NCBI GenBank assembly: GCA_030649335.1
Contig: JAUSLL010000005.1
Location: 1-32,496 of the forward strand
DNA from: Parvibaculum sp.
GTDB taxonomy: Bacteria; Pseudomonadota; Alphaproteobacteria; Parvibaculales; Parvibaculaceae
Length of the DNA: 32,496 nucleotides
Direction of reading: 5' to 3'
Shown here: positions 17,801-24,614 of the stretch, piece by piece
Position numbering within the stretch: position 1 is the stretch's first letter
How the letters are laid out: every line of letters starts with the position of its first letter
The notes under the pieces: model-generated
The model's database searches: none
What the model was told of the DNA's origin: nothing
What the model saw: the letters and a program-made list of their open reading frames with translations, nothing else
Program-made: the position numbers and the translations under genes

Positions 17801-17945
17801 CCTGGGCCTTGCCGTTGTTGGCGGCTTGATCCTCTCGCAGATCCTGACGCTCTACATCACGCCGGTGCTTTACATCTATCTCGACGGTCTCGGCAAACGC
17901 CTGAGCCGCCGCGCGATCGGCACCCGCCTCGCCCCCGGCGAATAA
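14832..17945 (+). CDS. RND-family efflux pump, HAE1/MdtB-MdtC-like
   Basis: The 1037-residue inner-membrane protein has the RND layout: TM1 at residues 10-30, a large periplasmic loop, TM2-6, a second large loop and TM8-12. The start [18 protein letters not shown] and [26 protein letters not shown] are typical of MdtB/MdtC-type multidrug pumps. The proton-relay pair in TM4 is visible as [10 protein letters not shown] (Asp401-Asp402). [16 protein letters not shown] and [19 protein letters not shown] lie near the C-terminus. It is translationally coupled to the adaptor gene. Substrates cannot be told from sequence. Confidence 0.93.
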   Translation: [1037 protein letters not shown]

Positions 17946-17986
17946 TCGCGCCTGGACAGGTGACAGCAAAGGCCGGTCAAACTAAA

Positions 17987-18015
17987 GTCCCCCAAATGAA
18001 AACGTCCGGGGGGAC
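17987..18015 (+). promoter_or_regulatory. Hairpin that can pair with the ribosome binding site of the DUF3311 gene
   Basis: GTCCCCC (17987-17993) is complementary to GGGGGAC (18009-18015). The second arm is the purine-rich ribosome binding site just before ATG at 18019. Pairing, with a 15-base loop, would block translation initiation of the transporter pair. Confidence 0.4.
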
Positions 18016-18018
18016 AAA

Positions 18019-18249
18019 ATGGCCGATCAAAAAAGCAAACAAGAACTGGCGAAGGCAGGAAAGGGCAAGCGCCGCTGGCTCGTCCCGTTGATTTTTATTC
18101 CGTTTTTCGGCGTCCTCTGGGTGCCCTCCTACAATACGCTTGAGCCGACGCTCGCCGGTGTGCCGTTTTTCTATTGGTACCAGATGGCCTGGATCCTCAT
18201 CAGCGCCGCCCTGACGTTCACTGTCTATCTCCTGACCGAGAAGGAATAG
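18019..18249 (+). CDS. DUF3311 small membrane protein, symporter partner
   Basis: The 76-residue protein has a charged N-terminus and two membrane helices (residues 20-37 and 51-71), with FIPFFGVLWVPSYN and GVPFFYWYQMAWI. This matches DUF3311 proteins, which are found just upstream of sodium:solute symporters and are presumed accessory subunits. The symporter starts four bases after its stop. A G-rich ribosome binding site lies three bases upstream of the ATG. Confidence 0.85.
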   Translation: MADQKSKQELAKAGKGKRRWLVPLIFIPFFGVLWVPSYNTLEPTLAGVPFFYWYQMAWILISAALTFTVYLLTEKE

Positions 18250-18253
18250 ACCC

Positions 18254-19789
18254 ATGCAGTGGACAGCAACTTACGTCTTCGTCAGCCTCTTTGTGTTCGT
18301 AACCGTGCTGGGCTTTGCCGCCGCGCGCTGGCGCGCGGGCGATCTCAACCACATCAATGAATGGGGCCTCGGCGGCCAGCGCTTCGGCACCATCGTCACC
18401 TGGTTCCTACTTGGCGGCGATCTTTACACGGCCTATACGTTCATCGCCGTACCTGCTCTTGTCTTCACCGCCGGGGCGCTCGGCTTTTTCGCCGTGCCCT
18501 ACACCGTCCTCGTCTATCCGCTGGTCTTCTTGATTTTCCCACGCATGTGGTCAGTTGCCCGCAAGCACGGGTTTGTCACTGCATCTGATTTTGTCAAAGG
18601 CCGCTACGGCCATCACGGGCTGGCGCTCGCCGTTGCTTTGACCGGCATCGTCGCCACCATGCCCTATATCGCCTTGCAGCTTGTCGGCCTTGAAACAGTG
18701 ATCGGCGCACTCGGCTTCGACACACACGGCACGATGGGCCATATGCCGCTCATCATCGCCTTCGTGATCCTTGCCGCCTTCACCTATTCAAGCGGCTTGC
18801 GCGCACCTGCCCTCATCGCCATCGTCAAAGATCTACTCATCTACATCACTGTCATCGCCGCTGTTGTCATCATTCCAAAGCAGCTCGGCGGCTTCGGTGC
18901 AATCTTTGCCGCTGTACCGACCGAACGTCTGACGCTTACGACGCCACCTGAAGGCAGTCTCGGCTTGTGGAGCGCCTATGCGACGCTTGCCTTCGGCTCC
19001 GCCCTCGCCCTCTTCCTCTATCCCCACTCGATGACCGGCGTACTCAGCGCCAGCTCTGCCAAAGTTATCAAGCGCAATGCAGCGATCCTACCCGCCTATT
19101 CGCTCGTGCTGGCGCTGCTGTCTCTGCTTGGCTACATGGCCTATGCGGCAGGCGTTGCCGACAAGCCGGAATTTGCCGAAGGCTTTGCCAAATACGGCGC
19201 GAACTTTGCGGTGCCCGCGCTTTTCCTTGATCAGTTTCAGGGTTGGTTTGCAGGTGTTGCATTCGCCGCCATCGGCATCGGCGCGCTGGTACCTGCAGCT
19301 ATCATGTCAATTGCCATTGCCAATCTTTTCACACGCAATATCTACAAGGAATATATCCGTCCCGATTGCAGCAGCCGTGATGAAGCGCGCGTCGCCAAAA
19401 TCGTCTCGCTGGTAGCAAAGGCCGGGGCACTGTTCTTTGTGCTGGCGCTCGACACCAAGCTCGCGATCCAGCTGCAGCTTCTGGGTGGCATCTGGATCAT
19501 CCAGACACTGCCGGCGGTCTTCTTCGGCCTCTACACACGCTGGCTCGATCCGCGCGCACTGCTTATCGGTTGGGCGGTAGGCATCGGCACCGGCACATGG
19601 ATGGCATGGATGCTCGCGTTCAAAGGCTCAATCTGGCCGTTGACGATCGCAGGCTACATCGTGCCGGGCTACGCCGCCTTCTACACGGTGATCCTGAATA
19701 TCGTGATTGCTGTGGTGTTGACGATTGTCTTCAAAATCGCTTCGAAGACGCGCCACGCCGACGTGACGGTCGCCAGCGACTACGCCTGA
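18254..19789 (+). CDS. mctP: Sodium:solute symporter, MctP-like monocarboxylate transporter
   Basis: The 511-residue protein has about 13 membrane segments typical of the SSS family. It shows INEWGLGGQRFGTIVTWFLLGGDLYTAYTF near the N-terminus and SGLRAPALIAIVKDLLIYI and SAALFTRN-type motifs further on (seen as SIAIANLFTRNIYKEYI). The pairing with DUF3311 and the overall pattern fit the rhizobial MctP group that imports lactate, pyruvate and related acids; the precise substrate is inferred. A GGAA site precedes the ATG. Its 3' end overlaps the convergent mtnC gene by ten bases. Confidence 0.82.
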   Translation: MQWTATYVFVSLFVFVTVLGFAAARWRAGDLNHINEWGLGGQRFGTIVTWFLLGGDLYTAYTFIAVPALVFTAGALGFFAVPYTVLVYPLVFLIFPRMWSVARKHGFVTASDFVKGRYGHHGLALAVALTGIVATMPYIALQLVGLETVIGALGFDTHGTMGHMPLIIAFVILAAFTYSSGLRAPALIAIVKDLLIYITVIAAVVIIPKQLGGFGAIFAAVPTERLTLTTPPEGSLGLWSAYATLAFGSALALFLYPHSMTGVLSASSAKVIKRNAAILPAYSLVLALLSLLGYMAYAAGVADKPEFAEGFAKYGANFAVPALFLDQFQGWFAGVAFAAIGIGALVPAAIMSIAIANLFTRNIYKEYIRPDCSSRDEARVAKIVSLVAKAGALFFVLALDTKLAIQLQLLGGIWIIQTLPAVFFGLYTRWLDPRALLIGWAVGIGTGTWMAWMLAFKGSIWPLTIAGYIVPGYAAFYTVILNIVIAVVLTIVFKIASKTRHADVTVASDYA

Positions 19790-20478
19790 ACAATTTTAAG
19801 GTCGGCGGGCCCGAAAGAGCCCGCCACCAAAACACCATTGTCGTCGTGCGAAAATTCGGCGTCGAGCGCACGGTCGATTTGCGCGACGAGCAACCCAGCA
19901 GCTCGCGCCGCAGCGACTTCGGCAGGCATATCAGTCAAAAACAAAATCTCGCCGGGGGCAATGCCGATGGCCTTAGCAATCGCCGCGTAAGACCCCGCAT
20001 CGACTTTCGCGCCGACCGCCGTGTCGAAATAACCACTGAACAACGGCGTCAGATCGCCCTTGTCGGAGAAACCGAAAATCAGCTTCTGCGCCGCCACCGA
20101 ACCCGACGAATAAACATAGAGTTTCAGTCCCTGACTTTGCCAGCAAAGAAGCAACGCCGCCGCATCGTCATAGACCTGACCTTTGAGAACGCCCGCCTCA
20201 TAACCCGTCTGCCAGATCAATCCCTGGAGTGTTTTGAGCGCGCCCGCCTTGCGATCTTCGTCCATCCACCGGAGCAAGACGGCAACCGTCTCGTCGAGCG
20301 ATTGCGCACCGCTCTCGGCCCGCACTGCGCTGAGCGCCTCGGCAACCACGGGATCTGCCTGATGAGTGCTGCAAAATTCGGCAAGCCGCGCACGCGCATA
20401 GGGAAACAACACCTCATGCACAAAAGCAATCGGTGTGGTCGTACCTTCAATATCTGTGACGATGGCGCGGATGGTCAT
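19780..20478 (-). CDS. mtnC: Enolase-phosphatase E1 of methionine salvage
   Basis: The 232-residue HAD-superfamily enzyme starts MTIRAIVTDIEGTTTPI; Asp9 and Glu11 are the nucleophile/metal residues of the family motif DIEGT. It also shows YVYSSGSVAAQKLIFG and FLTDMPAEVAAARAAG. It converts diketo-methylthiopentyl-phosphate to acireductone. The frame extends 51 codons upstream into mtnD, but ATG at 20478 gives the normal length and lies seven bases after the mtnD stop. It is the last gene of mtnBDC. Confidence 0.93.
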   Translation of the reverse strand: MTIRAIVTDIEGTTTPIAFVHEVLFPYARARLAEFCSTHQADPVVAEALSAVRAESGAQSLDETVAVLLRWMDEDRKAGALKTLQGLIWQTGYEAGVLKGQVYDDAAALLLCWQSQGLKLYVYSSGSVAAQKLIFGFSDKGDLTPLFSGYFDTAVGAKVDAGSYAAIAKAIGIAPGEILFLTDMPAEVAAARAAGLLVAQIDRALDAEFSHDDNGVLVAGSFGPADLKIVQA

Positions 20479-20485
20479 GAGCGGA

Positions 20486-21031
20486 TCAATTGACGAAGGC
20501 AGGAAAACGCGTGGCGATGTCGTCGCCGGTGAAATTTCCGACCCAACCATCTGCCGAGGTAAAAATGCGGATCGCACAAAAATGCGGGCGCTCGCCCGTA
20601 TCGAACCAATGGGTGATACCGGCAGGCACACTCAGCAAATCATTGCGTTCGCAGACAATGCGGTAGACCCGACCGCCCTTACGCAAATAAAACGCTCCTG
20701 CCCCTTCGACAAAAAATCGCACTTCGTCTTCGGCATGCGTGTGTTCCGCGAGGAACTTGGCTCGCATGGCAACACGGTCAGGATGATCAGGTTTCACGCG
20801 CACGACATCAACCGTCTGATACCCACCTTCGCGCATCAGCTTTTTCACCTGCGCGTCATAAGCCGCCAGCACTGAGGCCTGATCCGCATCATCGCCAAGC
20901 GCGACCGAGGCTTCCCAGCGTTCAAAATCAACATCAATCTCACGCAACACGCGGGCGATCTCGTCGCCGTCGCGCGTATCGGTAAGAACCGTCGCGGGGT
21001 CTGTATCGGGATAGACGGTGAGATGGGTCAT
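20486..21031 (-). CDS. mtnD: Acireductone dioxygenase
   Basis: The 181-residue cupin carries the metal ligands His97, His99 and Glu103 in EHTHAEDEVRFFVEG, and His141 in PAGITHWFDTGE. It oxidises acireductone to the 2-keto precursor of methionine plus formate (iron form). The ATG overlaps the mtnB stop by four bases (ATGA), and mtnC follows after seven bases, so the three genes should be co-translated. Confidence 0.94.
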   Translation of the reverse strand: MTHLTVYPDTDPATVLTDTRDGDEIARVLREIDVDFERWEASVALGDDADQASVLAAYDAQVKKLMREGGYQTVDVVRVKPDHPDRVAMRAKFLAEHTHAEDEVRFFVEGAGAFYLRKGGRVYRIVCERNDLLSVPAGITHWFDTGERPHFCAIRIFTSADGWVGNFTGDDIATRFPAFVN

Positions 21032-21657
21032 CGCGCGTTTTCCTCCGAAAGAATGGCGGTCAAAAGAAAATCAAAAGCATCCATGTGGCGGATCGTGTCG
21101 CGCGCCGTCGCGCCCCAGATGTAAAGCCCGTGTCCGGCAATGAGATAGCCCGGCGCATTGAGCCCGACACGCATCCGTTCCTCGACAAGAGCGCCGAGCC
21201 GATCTGTGTCCTGATCGTTCGGCACGATGGGTAGATCAAGTGCCGCCTCATGCGTTGTGACACCCGAGAAGGCTTTGAGCAATTCCCAGCCTTCCAGACG
21301 CAACACACCCGCCTTCTCGTGGCGGCGAGACAGCAACGTCGCGGGCAGCGAATGAATATGCGCAATGGCACCGATCTGCGGGCTTGTCGCATAACGCATC
21401 AGATGGAGCGGTGCTTCTGCTGAGGCTCGGGGGTGTTTGGGGCCGGTGATCGCGGCAGCGATGACTTCGGCTTCGCTCAGGCGCGCCTTGTCGGCACCGG
21501 TCGCCGTGACGGCAGCTTCGCTCGCGCTCATCCGAACTGAAAAATTGCCGCTGGTTGCAGGCACCCATTGGCGGGCGCCGGAAAAATGCGCCATGGCCAT
21601 CACACCTGAGGCGGCATCGCTGAGCGAAAGGGTCTGTATCTCGGTCATATCAGGCAT
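21028..21657 (-). CDS. mtnB: Methylthioribulose-1-phosphate dehydratase
   Basis: The 209-residue class II aldolase-fold enzyme shows WVPATSGNFSVR, SAEAPLHL (catalytic Glu81) and zinc ligands His100 and His102 in AHIHSLPATLLSR. A third His lies in LIAGHGLYIWG. It dehydrates methylthioribulose-1-phosphate. The frame could start at 21681 or 21648; ATG at 21657 has a GGAA site close upstream. It is the first gene of mtnBDC. The other salvage genes (mtnA, mtnK or mtnP, mtnE) are not in the window. Confidence 0.92.
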   Translation of the reverse strand: MPDMTEIQTLSLSDAASGVMAMAHFSGARQWVPATSGNFSVRMSASEAAVTATGADKARLSEAEVIAAAITGPKHPRASAEAPLHLMRYATSPQIGAIAHIHSLPATLLSRRHEKAGVLRLEGWELLKAFSGVTTHEAALDLPIVPNDQDTDRLGALVEERMRVGLNAPGYLIAGHGLYIWGATARDTIRHMDAFDFLLTAILSEENAR

Positions 21658-21836
21658 GAGGTTCCGTTGGTCTGGCCGCATCGCACCGGCGGCAAGGCAA
21701 TTTCACGGGCCCTATTTAAGCCCTTCTGCGCAAACATCAATTTAAGGATTTTTGTCAGTCCGCTGTCACCCATGAATCATGCACGTCGGCGGCTGAATGC
21801 ACGTAAAACGAGAAACTCCATTTTTCAATAACCCGT

Positions 21837-21847
21837 TATGGTTGTAT
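21837..21847 (+). repeat. Left copy of the 11-bp direct repeat flanking the IS1595-type element
   Basis: TATGGTTGTAT occurs here and again at 24604-24614, directly next to the right inverted repeat. It is probably the target duplication, although 23 bases (21848-21870) separate this copy from the left inverted repeat and the family usually duplicates 8 bp. Confidence 0.55.
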
Positions 21848-21939
21848 TAAACATTTTATATGTAACTATGGTGGTCATTGTATACTTTGCAAACCCACAC
21901 TGAATTGTGTAGCATCTTGCTAATCAACAGGGGGCACAC

Positions 21940-22182
21940 ATGACGCAGATTGTGATTGAGGCCATCTCTAACGCGGAAGAGCCGGACCGGCGAACTTATC
22001 ATCTTCTGATTGAATATAGCCGTGGGCAAGCGCGGCTAGAACTTCCGGTAAAAGCCGCTCGATCTCCTGAAGAGCAGGGCACTGAAGCCTGCCGTCGTGA
22101 GTTGTTGACGCTTCTGGAAGAACTCCAGACCGCAACACTTCACCCTCAAGGAATACAGTGGCCCTATCAGGGGAAAAGCTGA
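21940..22182 (+). CDS. Small unknown cargo protein, 80 residues
   Basis: The ATG follows a good AGGGGG site eight bases upstream. The product is acidic, with a beta-rich first half (TQIVIEAISN, RTYHLLIEYSRGQARLELPV) and a helical second half (EACRRELLTLLEELQTATL). No signal peptide, membrane segment or recognised domain is visible. It is the first gene inside the left end of the IS1595-type element. I do not recognise it. Confidence 0.6.
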   Translation: MTQIVIEAISNAEEPDRRTYHLLIEYSRGQARLELPVKAARSPEEQGTEACRRELLTLLEELQTATLHPQGIQWPYQGKS

Positions 22183-22280
22183 TCTTGGCTTTCATGCCGA
22201 TACCTCTTAGCGCCCCATACCCACGGGACTCGTAGGGCCATAATCGGGTACGCTGACAGTCCGACTCAGGAGGATTAGAA

Positions 22281-22487
22281 ATGGATACCAAAGAACGAGA
22301 CGCCGTGTTGAACGAACGCCGTATCGCAAGGATGGACGCGGATTTTGATCCCAATCTGCGGCCTGAAGCGATGCCCGCGCCTGAAATGCGTTTGGCTAAT
22401 GCTGCCGAGTACTCGGCTTATCAAATGGGGAAAATTCGCAAGGCTCTTGAGCGAATTGCGGATGTTCTGGAACAGAAGAATTCATAG
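22281..22487 (+). CDS. Small unknown cargo protein, 68 residues
   Basis: A near-perfect AGGAGG lies six bases before the ATG. The product is charged, with a Pro-rich middle (DPNLRPEAMPAPEMR) and a C-terminal amphipathic helix (MGKIRKALERIADVLEQKNS) that could mediate binding to a partner. No known domain is visible. It is the second plus-strand gene in the element, 98 bases after the 80-residue gene. Confidence 0.6.
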   Translation: MDTKERDAVLNERRIARMDADFDPNLRPEAMPAPEMRLANAAEYSAYQMGKIRKALERIADVLEQKNS

Positions 22488-22571
22488 ACACCCACACCTC
22501 CAAAGCACGCCATAGCGGCATTCCCGACTCCATCAATTCGTCTAAATCAGGTCCGTTGTTTTTCATGGCGT

Positions 22572-22598
22572 TAAAAAGCCCGCTCATTCGGCGGGCTT
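22572..22598 (-). terminator. Terminator overlapping the stop codon of the 55-residue gene
   Basis: An 8-bp stem (22576-22583 with 22591-22598) is followed on the minus strand by five T. The TGA stop of the 55-residue gene (22584-22586) lies in the loop and its last codons form one arm, so translation and termination are interleaved. Confidence 0.65.
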
Positions 22599-22751
22599 CT
22601 CCTTCTTGGGTTTGGCTTTTGCTAGTCGCCGCAGCTTCTCTTCAAATGCGGCTTCAGATTCATCCGCGCCAACATCCTTCGCCGCTTGTTTGAAGCGGTC
22701 CGATTGCTCTTGGTCTTGCAAGCTAGGGTCTTTTCCAGATGACTGAGCCAA
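22584..22751 (-). CDS. Small cargo protein, 55 residues, TTG start
   Basis: The product contains DPSLQDQEQSDRFKQAAKDV, then GADESEAAFEEKLRRLAKAK and a lysine/proline tail. This layout (EQS-RF, A-ALG-DES-AF, K-lysine tail) is one I recognise from many short hypothetical proteins of alphaproteobacteria. The frame extends further upstream, but TTG at 22751 begins the conserved part and has AAAGGG eight bases before it. Its first 13 bases overlap the start of the divergent DUF3800 gene. It ends in its own terminator. Function is unknown. Confidence 0.65.
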   Translation of the reverse strand: MAQSSGKDPSLQDQEQSDRFKQAAKDVGADESEAAFEEKLRRLAKAKPKKEKPAE

Positions 22752-23467
22752 ATCAAATACCCTTTGTTGATGCCTACATCGACGAAAGCAGTCAAACCGC
22801 ACATCGCTATCTTGTGCTTGGTGCGATTGTTTTGCCCGCTCAGAATACCGCTGAATTTTCAGAACTCTTTATAAAAACTAGATACCCAGAACTAAACGCC
22901 AATAGCGAAATGAAATGGGTAAAGGTCTCAAAAGGCAAAATCAGTTCTTATCTACGCGCTGTTGACCTATTTTTTGAAAAGCAATATTCCACCGCGCCCC
23001 ATTTTCATTCGCTGGTTGTAGATACAAGCAAAATTAACAATAGACGCTACAATCAGGGCGATAGAGAGATCGGCTTCAGTAAGGAAATATATCATCTCTC
23101 CATGAAAATTGGGCGGCTCTATAGGGGGCCATTTCATATTTACCCAGATCACCGTTTGACAAAACAAACACCTGATAAAGTTCGCAATATTCTAAATTTC
23201 GGAGCAAAAAAAAGAGGCGACAAAAGAGATTGGCCATTTAGAAGAATGCAATTCCGACACTCCGACCAAACACCAATGATTCAACTCGCTGATATCTTTA
23301 TCGGCGCCATCGCTTACCGAGTGAATGGTCATCATCTAGCTAAAGATGCTTCACCTGCAAAAATCGAACTGTCGCGATATGTTTTGGAAAAAGCTGGCAT
23401 ACCCGACCCAACGATAGACACCTCTATTCGAGGAAAGTTCACCATTTGGCATCGCAAGCTAAATTAA
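22739..23467 (+). CDS. DUF3800-family protein (RNase H-like fold candidate)
   Basis: The 242-residue protein opens with VDAYIDESSQTAHRYLVLGAIVL, where YIDES is the DUF3800 signature with an acidic pair. It ends with MIQLADIFIGAIAYRVNG, the QLAD motif that supplies another conserved Asp. Between them are GEMKW-like (SEMKWVKVS) and HFHSLVVDT. Members are often found in mobile elements and defence islands and are suspected nucleases; no activity is established to my knowledge. Codon use is AT-richer than the chromosomal genes. It overlaps the minus-strand 55-residue gene head to head by 13 bases. Confidence 0.8.
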   Translation: MTEPNQIPFVDAYIDESSQTAHRYLVLGAIVLPAQNTAEFSELFIKTRYPELNANSEMKWVKVSKGKISSYLRAVDLFFEKQYSTAPHFHSLVVDTSKINNRRYNQGDREIGFSKEIYHLSMKIGRLYRGPFHIYPDHRLTKQTPDKVRNILNFGAKKRGDKRDWPFRRMQFRHSDQTPMIQLADIFIGAIAYRVNGHHLAKDASPAKIELSRYVLEKAGIPDPTIDTSIRGKFTIWHRKLN

Positions 23468-23511
23468 CGTCCCATACTCCTAGACCATACTGGCCACCGT
23501 CTTGGACGGGT

Positions 23512-23529
23512 CTCCTACCTAGGTAGGAG
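23512..23529. repeat. 18-bp perfect palindrome between DUF3800 and the transposase
   Basis: CTCCTACCTAGGTAGGAG reads identically on both strands. It lies between the convergent 3' ends of the DUF3800 and transposase genes. It could be a terminator core, although there is no loop and no T run, or a protein binding site in the element. Confidence 0.4.
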
Positions 23530-23591
23530 CTTCGGAGCATAGGAGTTCTTCGCAGTTGAATCGGTATTTTCCACACCGTCAACTGATCTTT

Positions 23592-24515
23592 TTAGGACGC
23601 GTGAGACCCCCTATAAGTCAACCGCTTACCGCTGATGCCACGTAACGCGCGAATCGAGCGCTGATCGTCATTAACACCAAGCGATTCGCGCGCGTTATAA
23701 CGGAAATCAAACTCCGCCAAATAACGGTGCAAATGCTGCTCACCGCAATGCTGATAGACACCCTTCATGCCTTTTTTAAAGAGGCTGAAGTAACCTTCCA
23801 GCGTGTTCGTGTATGCCGCGCCGCGCACGTATTCGCCGCTGCTATGGTCAACCGTGTCATGCGCTGCAAAGCCGTAATCCTTGCGAACATACAGACCAGC
23901 CATGTCCGTCATCAGGTGGCTTTTCTTGCTCACGTTCGCGTCGATCACTTCGCGGACAATCTTCTTGGTCGCGCGCTCAATGTGGAAAGAGCGAACTTCG
24001 CCACCACGTTCAACCAGAGACAGAACCGCCAGCTTGTGACCAGCACCGCCAGTCTTTTTGACAGAACCCTTCTTGCGGCCAATGTAGGTCTCGTCAGACT
24101 CAACAATCTTGCCTTCGCCGCCAAGCGGACCCATGCCCACAGTGGTCATAGCTTCACGCAGACGGTGGGCCATGAACCAAGCCGTTTTGTAGGTCACGCC
24201 CAAGGTGCGATGTAGCTGGTGGGCGCTAATGCCCTTCTTGGAAGAGGCCAGCAGATAAGCTGCCTGAAACCAGAAGTGCAGTTTCACATGGCTGGACTCA
24301 AAAACCGTGCCGACCTTGACGGTAAACTGTTTGCGGCAATCACCGCACTTGTGGAGGCCGATGCGGATACGCTTCTCAGGGTTTGCCGTCATCTTGTAAA
24401 CGCGTCCCATGCAGCCACAGTGAGGGCAGACCGGACCTTCCGGCCAGATGATTGCCTCAAGCTTCGCATATGCGGCTTCTTCATTGTGAAAGTAGGGTTT
24501 GGACAGGACAGACAT
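23592..24515 (-). CDS. IS1595-family (ISXO2-like) transposase
   Basis: The 307-residue protein begins with a zinc ribbon (Cys30, Cys33 in CPHCG; Cys57, Cys60 in CGDC), then a helix-turn-helix region (SSKKGISAHQLHRTLGVTYK). The DDE-type catalytic domain has Asp141 in VESDETYIG, Asp204 in MTDMAGLY, and Asn237/Glu240 in NTLEGYFSLFKKG. The family signature HRYLAEFDFRYNAR follows. Length and domain order are normal, and the gene looks intact. It reads inward from the right end of the element. Confidence 0.93.
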   Translation of the reverse strand: MSVLSKPYFHNEEAAYAKLEAIIWPEGPVCPHCGCMGRVYKMTANPEKRIRIGLHKCGDCRKQFTVKVGTVFESSHVKLHFWFQAAYLLASSKKGISAHQLHRTLGVTYKTAWFMAHRLREAMTTVGMGPLGGEGKIVESDETYIGRKKGSVKKTGGAGHKLAVLSLVERGGEVRSFHIERATKKIVREVIDANVSKKSHLMTDMAGLYVRKDYGFAAHDTVDHSSGEYVRGAAYTNTLEGYFSLFKKGMKGVYQHCGEQHLHRYLAEFDFRYNARESLGVNDDQRSIRALRGISGKRLTYRGSHAS

Positions 24516-24603
24516 TGTAAGAACCTCAGAGAATCAGCCGTATTTCTGGCTATTCCTAAAGGTAGCACATTTCAAGTGGGTTTGTAAAGTATACAATCAC
24601 CAC

Positions 24604-24614
24604 TATGGTTGTAT
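24604..24614 (+). repeat. Right copy of the 11-bp direct repeat flanking the IS1595-type element
   Basis: TATGGTTGTAT directly abuts the right inverted repeat and runs into the ATG of the MarR-like gene. It is identical to 21837-21847. Confidence 0.55.

Larger units (their letters stand above)
21871..24603. mobile_element. IS1595-family (ISXO2-like) element carrying cargo genes, 2.7 kb
   Basis: The ends are 26-bp inverted repeats, 21871-21896 and 24578-24603, matching at 24 of 26 positions. Both contain GTATAC and AAACCC at the inner edge. Inside are a minus-strand transposase at the right and at least four genes to its left: 80, 68 and 242 residues on plus, 55 residues on minus. Plain IS1595 elements are about 1 kb; some groups of the family carry passenger genes, and this fits that class. 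The element lies nine bases before the start of the MarR-like gene at 24613. Confidence 0.85.

Noticed and set aside
21968-22354. 128-residue minus-strand frame inside the IS1595 element
   Set aside because: It overlaps two plus-strand genes with good ribosome binding sites and shows no recognisable protein features.
22396-22587. 63-residue minus-strand frame starting with an ATGA overlap at the stop of the 55-residue gene
   Set aside because: Its start codon lies in the loop of a terminator with a T run directly downstream, and its last 92 bases overlap the well-supported 68-residue gene on the other strand.
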